A stretch of DNA of 64,000 nt, taken from Atopsyche davidsoni (lineage: Eukaryota; Arthropoda; Insecta; Trichoptera; Hydrobiosidae). Below the pieces are notes generated by a model. It was not told the origin of the DNA. It saw nothing but the letters and a program-made list of their open reading frames with translations, and ran no database searches. The DNA lies in assembly GCA_022113835.1 (NCBI GenBank), contig JAILWY010000004.1, positions 1,429,501 through 1,493,500 of the forward strand, given 5' to 3'. How positions within the stretch are numbered: the stretch's first letter is position 1; every line of letters begins with the position of its first letter. Positions 1-12,366 of this stretch are shown here, piece after piece. Position numbers and translations under genes: made by a program.

Positions 1-2130
1 GGTCGGCTGCTGTCAGCTGGCCGGAGTGCATTCTAATTTATGTGCAAAGCCGCTCGCGGCCGTGACCTGTCGACCAATAAAAAAACAAATCATAATTAAT
101 AGCATTCGACCTTTTGAGTGTCATGGTCGCATGTGACCGTTTCGGTTTGATACTTCGGTCAAGTTGGATGCAGCATATCGCCAACACGGCCCGGAAGATC
201 CCCGAGCCAGGAACGTACGGTTGTACATATATTATATATATTGCTTGCTCTTTTGTTGTACCACTATCTAATCGAAACATCGATTCGCATCAAAATAGGA
301 CGGTCGCGAGTTGTGTCGCCGCGCGTGCAGCCGGGTTTTATTACTCATCGCCCCGTCGCAACCTTCCGAATTCAAAATCAAAACAAACACTGCGGACCAT
401 AGACAATAAATACCAAGGAGGCGTCGCGCGCATGCAAATGCCACCGTTCCATATTCATGCGGCTGGCTGGAAACGAAATAGTCCTTCGGCCGGCGATTTC
501 ACTTTTCCGACGCTGGCCTCGCAGAAGCGGGACGCTCTTTACTCTTTATGGTCTATGATTGCCGTCTTCGCCCGTGTCTATGGTGCTAGCATTGAACACA
601 GGCGGCTGTCAGTTGAGAGTTCTTATTCTGAAAATACACACAACCATAATGAACATGTCTGCCCATTTAGACATATTAAAAAACAACACGGTTTTAGTAA
701 GTAATATGAAAATATTATATTCATAACTAGCTATCGACCGTACAAAAGAATTTACATTTGAATATAATCATTATTTATATTTATAAAATCAGACTTTTTT
801 TACGTAAATAGTATAATAACATTGCCTGGATACTACGCAATGTTGTTGTCATTTTTTAAACGTTTAATTTAGTATTATAAAATAAAAAGATAACAATGGC
901 GAAGATATCACTTTTTGATTGTAAAAAAAAATAGTCTAGTTACGCATATATCGATTTCGGGTGTATTTTTTTTCAACATCTGTAATAAATGCTTACCATA
1001 TTAAATTCATAAAATGATATTTTATTAGGAAATTATACCGAGGCAAAGTAATTGTACGTAATTCTGTTGGGTCTTTATTGTTTTTGACGTCTTGCTCAAT
1101 TTTACGCGCGAAAACCGGCCAGCTGTTAAGCGCGTCATAAGTTGCGCGGTAATATAAATATTGGAAATTAATGTGCTTACGTTTTTTTATTTGCGTTTAT
1201 TATATTGAGACTAACGCTTGTATTTCTTAATCATGAAAAAGGCAAGATAAAATGCTGTCTTAGTGTCCAGGCCTCAATTCCACAAAGACGAACTGCGACA
1301 AGATAACATTTATTTTCCCCCGGACAATCAGCTGCACTAGCTCAAAATTATACGCAAATTTAAAATCAGATCAACGGCCTGTGACGCGTTAATATCGATC
1401 GGCGGTTTCTCAATCATCGCGTGCATCATCAGTTGTCTCCCGCCCGGTCAGCGAAATCCTTTCTCTCTGAGGCACTTTGATCCGGGTGATAGCAAAACCG
1501 AAACGCACTTCGGTTGTGCAAACGTAAACACGGATTGGCCGTTGCGCAAACGCCGCTCTATCATTTTCCATGAAATATATTCAACTCGTGACGTCACAGA
1601 TGATCACTGGTTAGCGTCTTCGCTAATCTGCACAAGACATACAAAGTATTCATATGCATCCTTACAAGACTAAGAGCTGTATTTTAATGTTACTATTTTG
1701 GTCATATTTAAGGAAAAAGTGACAGTGGAAGAAAAAAATAACATAGATGCGGGACTTGCGTCAAATCGATTACCTTAATATGTATACGTTATTATTTATC
1801 AAATACTCATGCTGAACCAGTGTTCACTGTTTTCTAAGGGAAATAAGGTGTGTAGTGGGTTCTCAGGTACTTCTACGACCCGTTTAGATCTGATACTCCT
1901 GCAGCAAGCTACAAAAACAATACCAGGAGCCCCCCCCCCTCCTCACGTATTCCCAGAGCACATCCCTCCACAATCATTTCAAGTCCACTACTCCATTACC
2001 GATCCTTTACACACGCTCAGGGTACAGAATGGCAGCCGTGCACAAGCTGCAGAATGGGGAGAGCGGGGAAGATACGTTATGGCGTCATTCAATTACTTGA
2101 AGATCGCGATTTGAAATTAGTCCGAATCAT

Positions 2131-2165
2131 GCCTGACTAGGCCGAGTGGTAATGCAAGAAGCTCC
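2131..2165 (+). repeat. tRNA-like A-box remnant (possible SINE)
   Basis: The stretch GGCCGAGTGG followed by TAATGCAAG resembles the D-arm/A-box of leucine or serine tRNAs, but no T-arm or acceptor stem follows. This suggests a decayed tRNA-derived SINE rather than a tRNA gene. Confidence 0.25.
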
Positions 2166-2930
2166 ATACGGAACGAGAGATGAAAAATCTACTAATAAAT
2201 ATTAAATGACCTGTAGTTTTTACCATTTATGTTATCGTATGCTTAAAACTCTTGTGTAAACTTTTATAACCATAATTAATTTTTCAGTGCGTAATATCAA
2301 TATGTAGCTGTTGTAGTTGACTATCGTGGATTTTCTCCCCATTACCCTAAAATCAGCCGCTCTTCCACCGCTTCACCGAACTCCCCGATTGTCTGTTACG
2401 TTATCTCCTGTTCAACGTCTCTTTCTTCGCGACCTGCCCGTGCCTGTGGAGGTTTCCGATAGCATATCCGCACGCCAATTTGCTCTGTGGCGTCACAGAC
2501 AACGGAATTCAATTAGCATTATCTACGGTTGACTTGATAATTGATAAGGAGGATGGTGCGATTTGCTTAGACGACGCGACTAATCGCATTATGCACCTGA
2601 TAAATGCGCATTGTCTGCTGAATGCACTGCGTCGGTCATTTTGAGTGCAACAGACGTAGCAACTTCGTTTGCAGTGCGGCAGACCTGCGCACCCCAAAAT
2701 GGCATATAAATCTTTATGGACAGTACTTTATTTCTTTTATAGCGATTTGCTCATCTGTTAACTATTCTCCTATAAAGTCACATTTGAAATTATTTTTTTA
2801 ATTATGCTTTGAGGGGCGTCATTTCGAAGACGTGCCTCGTGTCGCGGGAGTGACGCCAACCTCACTGGGAACACGTGACGCTGCACTATCTTCTAGAGTA
2901 GGGGGCCGCAAGAGAATGCTCGCCCACCTG

Positions 2931-3430
2931 CTTTTGCTCTACTGTATTGCAGTACATGGCTGACATACTCGTTTCTGAGCTGGGATGTCAACCGCTTATG
3001 GAAGGAACATATAAATAAGTTTTAAAGGTGTTGATGTTGTTAACTATACATGCAATGTTCGAATTGTCACCTGTGTATATATACTAAATGAAAGTGTATG
3101 TATTCAATCGATGGTTGCTCGCTTGCCTTAGTGTATAGACTCCTCGCTAGATTATCTGAGAATGGGTGTCTCCCGGTTGTGGAATGAACATAAACAAATA
3201 AAAAGTGTTGATTTTGTAAAAAAAAAAAAAACACGTTAAAATTCAAAGAAAAACATGTGTGTAAATAAACGAAAGTTGAATGTGAATGCTTATTCCTTGC
3301 CTTTCTCATTGCGACCTGCTACTTTCAAAGTAGTGCGGTTTATAGGGTTTTAGTTCATATTATCTGAGTTTAGATGTCTCCCTCTCGTGGAGTGAATACG
3401 AACAAGTAAAAAAAATGTTTTTTTTTGTTG
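2931..3430 (+). repeat. Degenerate ~185-bp tandem repeat, about 2.5-3 copies
   Basis: Three successive segments (about 2960-3030, 3140-3220 and 3350-3420) share the same order of motifs: a TATCTGAG-like block, then GATGTC or GTGTCTCCC, a TGG-A-TGAA block, an AACA-AAATAAA block and a T/A-rich tail. The stretch before each (for example 3070-3127 and 3255-3305) is also alignable by eye. A fourth, solitary copy of the core lies at about 36130-36200 inside an Npl4 intron. The A-rich tails suggest a retroposed element in tandem. Confidence 0.5.
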
Positions 3431-3540
3431 TTTCAGGAAGCTGAAAGTTTGCCATTTCAACAGAGGGACTGAAATCTGTAACTACAGCTACAGCAACACT
3501 ATTCTAGCAGTTAAACTTAACAGATCTGTAAGTACACGAT

Positions 3541-3600
3541 TCGCTGCTGGATAAAGGCCCTACTCTCTATTCTGGATGCGCTCCTGATCCCGTATTTTTA
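3541..3600 (+). repeat. Possible remnant of a dispersed lepidopteran repeat
   Basis: The motif CTGCTGGATAAAGGCC resembles a short repeat end that is very common in moth and butterfly genomes (a CTGCTGGACATAGGCC-type motif). Only this short stretch is recognisable. This is recognition from general knowledge, not an alignment. Confidence 0.3.
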
Positions 3601-6600
3601 AATTGTTATTTAATTGCGTATTTACATCAATAGTATCGTGCTTCCGTTATTAGAAAAACTACAGCCGTGCAACAAAAATAAAATGCATGACAAATGCCTC
3701 ATTGATCATGGTGAATTGTATTAATTTCAATTTATAAAACAATGCACAATTTCTTGATAATGAAATAGGAAAATTATGTTATTAATAAATAAAAAAAAAA
3801 CACCTTCGCTATAAAATCTATCACATCGTTTCAAGGCATGACAGGCTAAAGTGTTTACATGAACTCGCTTATATTTACTAACAATTGAAACCATGGTTTC
3901 AGATTAGGAGCTCGAATCCGAAAATATCTGACCTATCAAACGAAAGCTTTTGAAGGTAATTGCGCCGAAGTAAATGTTGTTCGTGCTCACGATTTCAACA
4001 ATTCTTAGCGCTGAGCTGAGTAAATGACGAAAATAAAGTGCAATCCAATCGGCCTTGAGAGACCTCTGCGGCCGCTGGGGGACCAGCGGTGGGCGTCGGC
4101 AGTGGCGTTGGAGCTGCAACTCTTCACAGCAGGAAAAAAATCGGCTGCGAGATTTTGAAGAGTCACTCTAGGCATGCAGGGGCTAAATCGAGAGATTTTT
4201 TTTTAAATGTCATTGGTGCGATCGTTTTCGACCTGGCGAGTATTTTCGAGAAAAATTCGCATCGTCAGTGTGAAGCTACTGCAATAATCTACGCTAAAAT
4301 ATATATAATTTACTATCCAATGCTATCTATATATTTACTATCCATGTTTGAGAACGCCCCCGCAGGGCGAACGTCTGCATGGCAAATAATCTGTCGGGCG
4401 CTCGGGTTTTATTTTTTTCGTTTTTGTTATTGCGCTGTCTGTCGCAACACCGACTGTCTTGTCGAAACTGAGAGTGCGCATTGCAAATTGAATAAACACC
4501 GTCTTGGTGGAAAAAAAAAACACTTCGTTGTAACTTTAAAAGCTATTGCTTGATAGGTCAAGTATTTTCAAAGATAAATTTCTAACCTATTGGATAAAAA
4601 CGTTTTACAGTAATTGCTATAATTTCATCGGATTTGCGTTTCTTTTGTTGTCAATTTTAATTGAATTTAAAGATGGTGATTTACTCAACAGACATGGCTT
4701 CAAAATGGCTTCATGTCTATGATAATAAAATAATAGAATTCCTTTTTCATATTTTTTAAAATTATTATTTTGTGTTCAATTTTCGTCCAGAGCGAGTCCA
4801 TCGTAACTTTGTTTTACAAAACATTAAATTAATCTTCGATAATTTCGCAATTCTATCTCTGCGATCAATTTTGATTGTTAGTGAATCGTGAATCAAAAAT
4901 TAAAATTAAAAATAAAAACAGTCGCGATAAGCGGGAGGCGTACGCACGTTTACGTATTTTGTTTTGACAATAAAAATGTACGTAACTCGGGTCGACGCGA
5001 TTTATATTTCTTCAGGCAGTCAAATTTGCGTCCAGAGCAATTCTGTCATAATTGTGTGTACAAAGTATAAAGTGAATATTAGATTATTTCGTAATTTTAC
5101 TGCTGCAATCAATTTCGAATGCATCGAAAGTAAGCACGTGGAGCAATATAATCGTGATAAGCAAAAATGTTTACGAATGTCTGCTGTATTTATTAATTTC
5201 TGATACAAAACAAAGAATGCTAATACGCAGCGATTCGCGATAATGACTAATGCAATTTTTCCTAGATATATATTTTACTAAATATATCTACCATGTATAA
5301 AAAATACATGGTTGACCATGCTAGATTTGTATTCAAAATAATTATTATAAAACACGTCATACGTGACACGTGTATTTAATTTATGTGCAAATAAGCAAAT
5401 CCGATTGCATTACTTTCGTATTCAATTAATAATAATCTCTGAGATTCTCGCTCTCATGTTTGATCCGCGCAAAACGAAAAGTAAATTGTACTCGACAAGA
5501 AATATAAATATACCGCACATAGTATCAAGTTGCTCTTAAAAGATAACGATTTTATCATCAATTCGAGAATGATTTTGATAGCTGAGTAAGCTGAGCAGAC
5601 GTTACCAATAGCGTGAACAGTAATGTATACAATATTTAAAAAAGTATGTCATAAACATTTCTGTTATTGTTATTAAATTATCTTTCTAAATCGAATTTCT
5701 CCGATAGTGCGTCGCGGAGTCTACCTTCTGGTAAACAAATCCGGCGAATAATAAAATGCCGATTCGGACAGCGCGCCAAGGACGACTTGCACAAACACTT
5801 CTTAGGATTTCCTAATTTATTTCTAGCAAATTTTCGCTAAAAATAATGAATACCTTCACCGAGACGCGCGCAAGAACATTTTTTTATATATAGTTAACAT
5901 TTTTTTACTATCGGCTTTTTGTAGAGAAGCCTCTTTCGTGTTTTTTTTTTCACCAAGCTTTATATTTTGAAGAGGCGATATTGATGCCCTGAATATTTTA
6001 GCCTTTTGTGCAAAACTTTTAAAGATTGTCCGACTAATAAAAGTAATAATAGAAAGTTAGCAAATAATGGTAAGTTATTCATTACAAGGAACCGTTCAAC
6101 TTTGAAAAATTATATACTGTATCGCTTAAATCGGTGAAGGCATACATGTAAAATAGTTTCAAAGCAACTTTGAAGCAGCAACTTTCAAATAATATTTTTT
6201 TTTATAATATGGCAATACCCAGAAATTGCATTGCAGTTCCCAGGGTGATTATCTCACAGTCAGCGGTTTTAATTGAAATTATATAATTAAATTTATTATT
6301 TTTAAAATAATAACCATATCGAATTGATATAAAATAAAAACTAGATTATACTAAATATAAAATTTACATTAAAAATATATGAGCATTCAAAAGTATTATG
6401 GTTTAGGAAAATTATTATTAAAGTACACGTGTGCATGAAGGTCATTTAAAATCGATTTCTTTTTTATGACATGTCTGGAGTGAAAATTATTTGTATTATC
6501 ATAATTTTAACACGATTCGCGCAGAGTTGTGATATTTTTTCTATACGTGCAGAGTACACTTATCGGTTATTGATCGGTCTTGATTTCTTCTGGCCTCGAT

Positions 6601-7079
6601 CGATTCGAGACCATTAAATCTGGCATCGTGATGTTCTCCAGCATCCTCGGCCACATTTATTATAGATTTATATTATATCACTCTTTCATTATAGTAGCCC
6701 AAATAGCTCCACGACGTCTTGTCGAGCTGTGATCGTCCTCGATCACAATCCAATTCGAATATTGATTCAGCAACTCTATAAAGTATTTACTAAACAGAAA
6801 CGCAAGTCCGAAAGTATTGCACTATTCTAATTATTATTTTAAATATTATGAATAATAAATGCAGTCGCGGCGATGTGCACATCTGTATAAGTCGAATTAT
6901 CGGAAGTGAAGTATTTTCGCTGTAGATTAAATTATTAACAATATCAATAAATTATCACAATGTCAACTTCAAATCTTCTTATCTCAGGTACAAACCATAC
7001 TACGTCGAGTCCTACTGACCGACATATTACTTTTGTTTTAAACGGCTTGTTGATATAATTTTCACGGTCTTTTTGAAGT

Positions 7080-7330
7080 TACGTTGTTTTCGCACTAGGT
7101 CTACCTATTGTTTTTGTTTACATATTCGCAACTCATCGAAATTCGCGGAGCGTCACGTGACCGGTCGGCGATGACGTCACGGTGCGTGCGCACACGCAAT
7201 CAACACGGGCTGGCCGTTGTTTTCGTGTCGTCTCTTTCGCGTGCGCGTCCTTGCTCATCTCGGCATCCCTGTCACCTCATCTCGCCGCTTCGCCTTGTTT
7301 ACAATCTCGGGAGCGATCGCCTGACATTTC
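7080..7330. promoter_or_regulatory. GC-rich patch with CLEAR-type E-box and CRE
   Basis: A CpG-rich block in an AT-rich background. It contains the perfect 10-bp palindrome GTCACGTGAC at 7152-7161, which is the CLEAR element consensus bound by TFEB/Mitf. A perfect TGACGTCA (CRE/ATF site) follows at 7172-7179, 10 bp further on. It lies 1.45 kb upstream of the first recognised Atg18a exon; WIPI/ATG18 genes are TFEB-type targets in animals. It may be a promoter or intronic enhancer of Atg18a. No start codon exon joining to the downstream exon was found between it and 8629, so a promoter role is inference. Confidence 0.4.
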
Positions 7331-8628
7331 TGTTTACTGCTTCTTATCGAATAGTGTCACAATCCTGGCCATTTTTTACGATTGTTTGTTTAGACTGCTT
7401 TTCAAAATACCATTGTCATATTCATCTGCGTCTCGATGCTCGTATCAAAACAAAAATCGTCACCTCCTAAACGGAATTTTTTTTTTTTTTATAAACATCT
7501 GAAGAGTCGCGTTGAAAATATTATCGTTTTGCAATGTCGTTTCTTATTCTAAGACGGTGGATTGTTTGGTATTGGGTTTGAGTTAAAAAAAATGTTGTGC
7601 ACAATTAATTCAATGGCGCTCTTTGTATCTGTAATATTTTTCGTATCCAGGAAATAATTTTAATTTACATATCAAGGATCGCTATCAAGCGTCCGACGGA
7701 CGGCAGTAAACCGAACGGTAATATTTTGTGACTACGCTCCTGCATTGTTCGTTTATCAATCGGCCATTTATGATGCGTAAAAAAATTCAGAATAATAAAT
7801 TGTATTTCTTGACATCATTGCGGCATTGAAAAATATAAATATGTTACGATGCTTATGAATTATGTGAATATTTGACATGACGGCTCACGTGTAAAAATAT
7901 TTTTTTAGTTCTACAGATAACATTAAATAATCCTTCGGTTTTTTTTATTCTAAGCACTTCTATAAACGAAGCGAACTTTTTTAAAACAATATATATATAA
8001 GAGATTATTAATTTAGAAATGGTAACAAATTTGATGTATTATACCATTCATAATATTTATTTGAATATATTTTGTCAGAAACTGCTTCCGAGTCCTTGTA
8101 TGAATTTTTGTGAAAGAAATTTTAGGCCGTAACGTTGCCCAACATGAGTGACCTTGAGCGAACTTCGAACCGCTCGTGACCAATAGCAAGCCTAGGCGGG
8201 AATGCTGCAATAACAAAAAGAATAACAATCCTAAATGAAAATATTATGGCTGTCAGATGACACTTGTGTCTTCAAGTTTGTTTATTATTCTTTATGTCAA
8301 GAATAAATTGATTGTGTTTACTACTTCGTGTACAAACAAATCAGCAATGTATAATTTATTTATGGTTAAGGTTTAATCAAGAAAAGCAATAGATAAGACG
8401 GTCATGTATCTTGACTGAGTAGCAAAATACCATAAGTCTACATTATATTATTATGGTTGTCCACATACATAAACGAAAGCTAATATATTTGTATAAAAAA
8501 AAAAAAAATTAATTTTATTTTTACATACTTTTTTATTTTTATCTTTGGCCTATCTAAATAATAAATAATTTTACATAATTAAATTATGTCAGCAATTAAA
8601 AAAAATATTTTGTTTGTGCTTATTTCAG

Positions 8629-11600
8629 AGATTAATAGTATGCCTGGAGGAGAGCTTGTATATCCACAATATCCGGGACATGAAGGTGCTGCACACGATC
8701 CGGGACACGCCGCCCAACCCGCTGGGCCTGTGCTCACTCTCTTCCCACACCGATAACTGCTTCCTCGCGTACCCTGGGTCCTCTTCTATAGGGGAGGTTC
8801 AGATCTTCGATGCCACGCATCTGGTAAAAACAAAACTATCTTATCAATGCGGTGTTTCAAACATTATCTTATTATGTTTTAAAATAAAGCTGCACTTTCA
8901 TTATAAGTTAGGAATTAACTGGTTCATGTTAAAATGCTGATGGATTGAATATTTAATATACATATGTTAAAAAATCTTCATACAAAAATCAAATATGTTA
9001 ATCCCAGTGTCGGGCATTGAGTTCAAAAAACCAAGCAAGCATTGCATATAAAACAAACCTATTAAAGTATAACTTATTGTATAGGATAAAATAAAATTTG
9101 ATGATAAAATAGCATTAAAGCACAAATATATATATGTTTTGATTACATAAAAGATATTTAAGGGCAAGCAATTCCTTATTGCTTATATTGATCGAATGCA
9201 ACTATTAAATAGCAGTGACCATCAGAAGTTGGCTGGAAAGTTTGATTTTACTGTGACGTTTCAGCATGCCAAGACAATGATCCCAGCGCATGACTCTCCG
9301 CTAGCGGCGCTGGCATTCAACTGTGCGGGGAGCCGTGTGGCCACGGCCAGTGAGCGTGGAACGGTAATCCGCGTGTTCTGCGTGCGTGATGGCACCCGGC
9401 TATTTGAGTTCAGACGTGGCGTGAAACGCTGCGTTTCCATCCGGAGCCTGGCATTCTCCATGTGCTCCACCTATGTCTGCTGCAGTTCCAACACTGAGAC
9501 TGTACATGTGTTCAAGTTGGTTGAGCCTACCAAGGAGATGTTAGTACCTACCCTAATTTATCCTCTTGAACCTCATTGTTAATTTTAGTGTATTTAAATT
9601 AACCATGAAAAAATACCTTTGATCTTATCCATATCAGGCTTTTGAATATTTGCCGACATATTTATACATTTACGACATTTAATATATTTTTTCATTAAGT
9701 GATTGTCTTTCATATTGACAATTTGGTTGCTGCTGTTTCCAGGCCCCGGCAGTCATCAGAGGACGGCAGTTGGATGGGGTACCTCAGTAAGGCGGTGTCG
9801 GTAGGAGCCAACTACCTGCCGGCGCAAGTCACTGACGTTTTCAGTCAAGGCCGCGCCTTCGCCAGCGTACATCTTCCCGTGTCAGGAGTGCGCAATGTTT
9901 GCGCTATCACTACGTAAGTAATGCTGTTATACATGAAGTAAAAACAACAAAAACTCAAATTTGAAATCTAAAGTGATTTTTTATAATCCTTGTAAATAGA
10001 GATAAACTATTTATATTATAATATAATTTATTGTAAATATTAGATATTATTTATAAGAATATCATTTTTGATTGTGTTTCAACATTTCATTTCCAGTTTA
10101 GTCCACATATAGTGCATTTTTAATAATTGATAATATAATGTAATTAAAATAAACCATATATTAATTGAAATGCACACATGTTCCAGCATATCCAAAATGC
10201 TACGCCTTCTGGTAGCATCGGCTGAAGGGATCCTGTATATTTATTCCCTGGATGGTCTGGAGGGCGGCGATTGTCCGTTGCTCAAGCAGCTACGCGTGGC
10301 GGGGCCCGGTGCCCCTGCGCCTGCGCCTCCGCCCCCCAAGGGTGAGTGCCCTCCACCCCCTCCCAACAACAAGGAGAACAAAGAAAACAAGGGTAATTGT
10401 CCACACCCACAGGGTTTACTTACGAGGGCTTGGGGCTTCTCTCTGCTACATTTGCATTTGGTGATTTTTTTTTTACTACTGAATATGAGATCAGAAAAAT
10501 GTGGATTTCAAAGCAATCCTACGAATACATACGTTTCTTCTTTATAAATGAAATTTTCAGAAGTCATTTCTTTCGAAATTCAATTATATAAGTATACCAT
10601 AGCTTCTTGTGCTCTCACCATTGATATCTGGAGAGCAACTACAGCTGCACTACTATTTCTGTACTACCTGGTAAACAGCCATGTGAGTTGCTTTGTTAAG
10701 ATAAACTGATGTTCAAATGACCATGTTGACTGGTTGGACAATTGTAATTGCTAACAGTCACCGAAAATATATTATAGAAGTATTAAATACTTATTAATTT
10801 CTACCATCATCCTTGTTGGTTGTCATGGTTTCTCTTGTTGATGGTGGTTTTTCTTGTAAACTGGACAATGTGTTATAGTGGCAAGTCCCTCCATTCAAAT
10901 CACGCCTAAATTATGAAAATATGCTGTATATCATCAATGTATTATCTTTGAATGCATAATGACTTAAAAATTTTGAAGTCCTTTTTGTGTTCTAATGGCT
11001 TCTGGGGTCTCTTAATTTTTCTAGCATCAATTTTGTTACCTGATTCTATTCACAATTTCAATATCGCTATTAATACCGAATTCTCGCTCTCAAATGCTGC
11101 GTTTCTATTAATACAACAAAAATAACAATCAGGTAATTTTTATTATGGATATATACTATGAATAGTTTTATATTTCTCTGATTCCAATCTCAATAATGTA
11201 TAAAAAAATCACCAACTGTAAAAATCAATAAACTTGGTATTTTGGCTTTAATATTTCAAAATTTAAAATCATCTGCTTTCCAACAAAACGATCCATCTTC
11301 GAAATCCTCTTCCAACTATTTTCTATCCCAACGGAAGAAATCAACACACTTATCGTTAATCTATTACTAGATTTTTTTTATTAAAAACCTTACTAATTAA
11401 GTAAGCTCAGAATAACTAAACCTTCAATAAAAACTGGGATAAGTATATTGTAATGAATTATTTCATAAACAAACTAATCCTCTATATTTTCAAAAAAAAT
11501 TGTTTTTGAGTGGTACAATATTGGTGTCTTATGTGTAAAAAAATATTTGGCTTGAAATCCACAAGCTGTTTATAAAATATATTTTTCGATGAAATAAGTC

Positions 11601-12308
11601 AGTTCAAGTTCAATTCATTAAATTGAAATTCATTAAAAAAAATATTATATAGTAAAGTTACTATGAACAGAATATTATTTTATAAAATACAATTATATCA
11701 GAGTGCTTATAATTTTTTATTGATTTTGAATACAGCATGCTAATAAGCAGCCATTTACACATTTTTTTCCGTCACTGTCCTTCATTTCCTCAGCTCATCC
11801 TTCTTATACCTGAACATCTCCCGGAGATCTTCAATTCTTCTCAGTAGTGAAAAATTCTTGGCCCTTGTTACTAATCTAAAGACTGAACAATTTCCACTTG
11901 TTCCTTGTTCTATGTGCCAATAGCTAATATGGCTATAAATTATGATACTTTTGTAAAAAAAAAAAAAACAAACTTGCAGTTTTATCCATATTTTAGTCTA
12001 TGGTTATATTTTTTAGTTGGTCGCTTTGCATTCTTGCTATTTCTTCATTTTTCACTTCTCAGTTGAGCCTTGAATAAAACAAAATATAAAATGCAATGTG
12101 ACCAACATAACAGCTTTATGCATATTAAGTATAAAACTGCCGAGGTTTGTAATTGTAGTTTTACACAAGAAAATGTAGACATAAAAATATTTTTTTCCCT
12201 TTTATACGTATTGATATATTTATATGTATTTATTGATAAATGAAAACATCTCATAATTTTTTAACTTATTTATCACATTATCACTGAAGTGGTATCCTAG
12301 ATTTTCAC

Positions 12309-12366
<58 letters not shown>

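Larger units (their letters stand above)
1..7080. other. Non-coding stretch, no recognised gene
   Basis: No exon of a known family was recognised on either strand. The first ~640 bases and 1380-1600 are richer in CpG than the surrounding AT-rich DNA, and the first part holds an open frame of 196 codons on the + strand (114-704). It has no recognisable domain and is overlapped by an antisense frame, so I do not call it a gene. If Atg18a begins upstream of the window, this is its intron; otherwise it is intergenic. It contains a degenerate tandem repeat near 2.93-3.43 kb, a tRNA-like A-box remnant near 2.14 kb and a perfect TGACGTCA at 1589-1596. Confidence 0.5.

Noticed and set aside
114..704. 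196-codon + strand open frame at the window start
   Set aside because: No recognisable domain, irregular composition and an overlapping antisense frame. The patch is CpG-rich, which lowers stop frequency.
7108..7502. Overlapping 120- and 106-codon + strand frames
   Set aside because: Two frames open at once over a CpG-rich block, neither matching the Atg18a N terminus or another family. Treated as regulatory sequence.
12314..12366. Possible origin or regulatory AT palindrome
   Set aside because: A simple TA microsatellite explains the palindromic symmetry.
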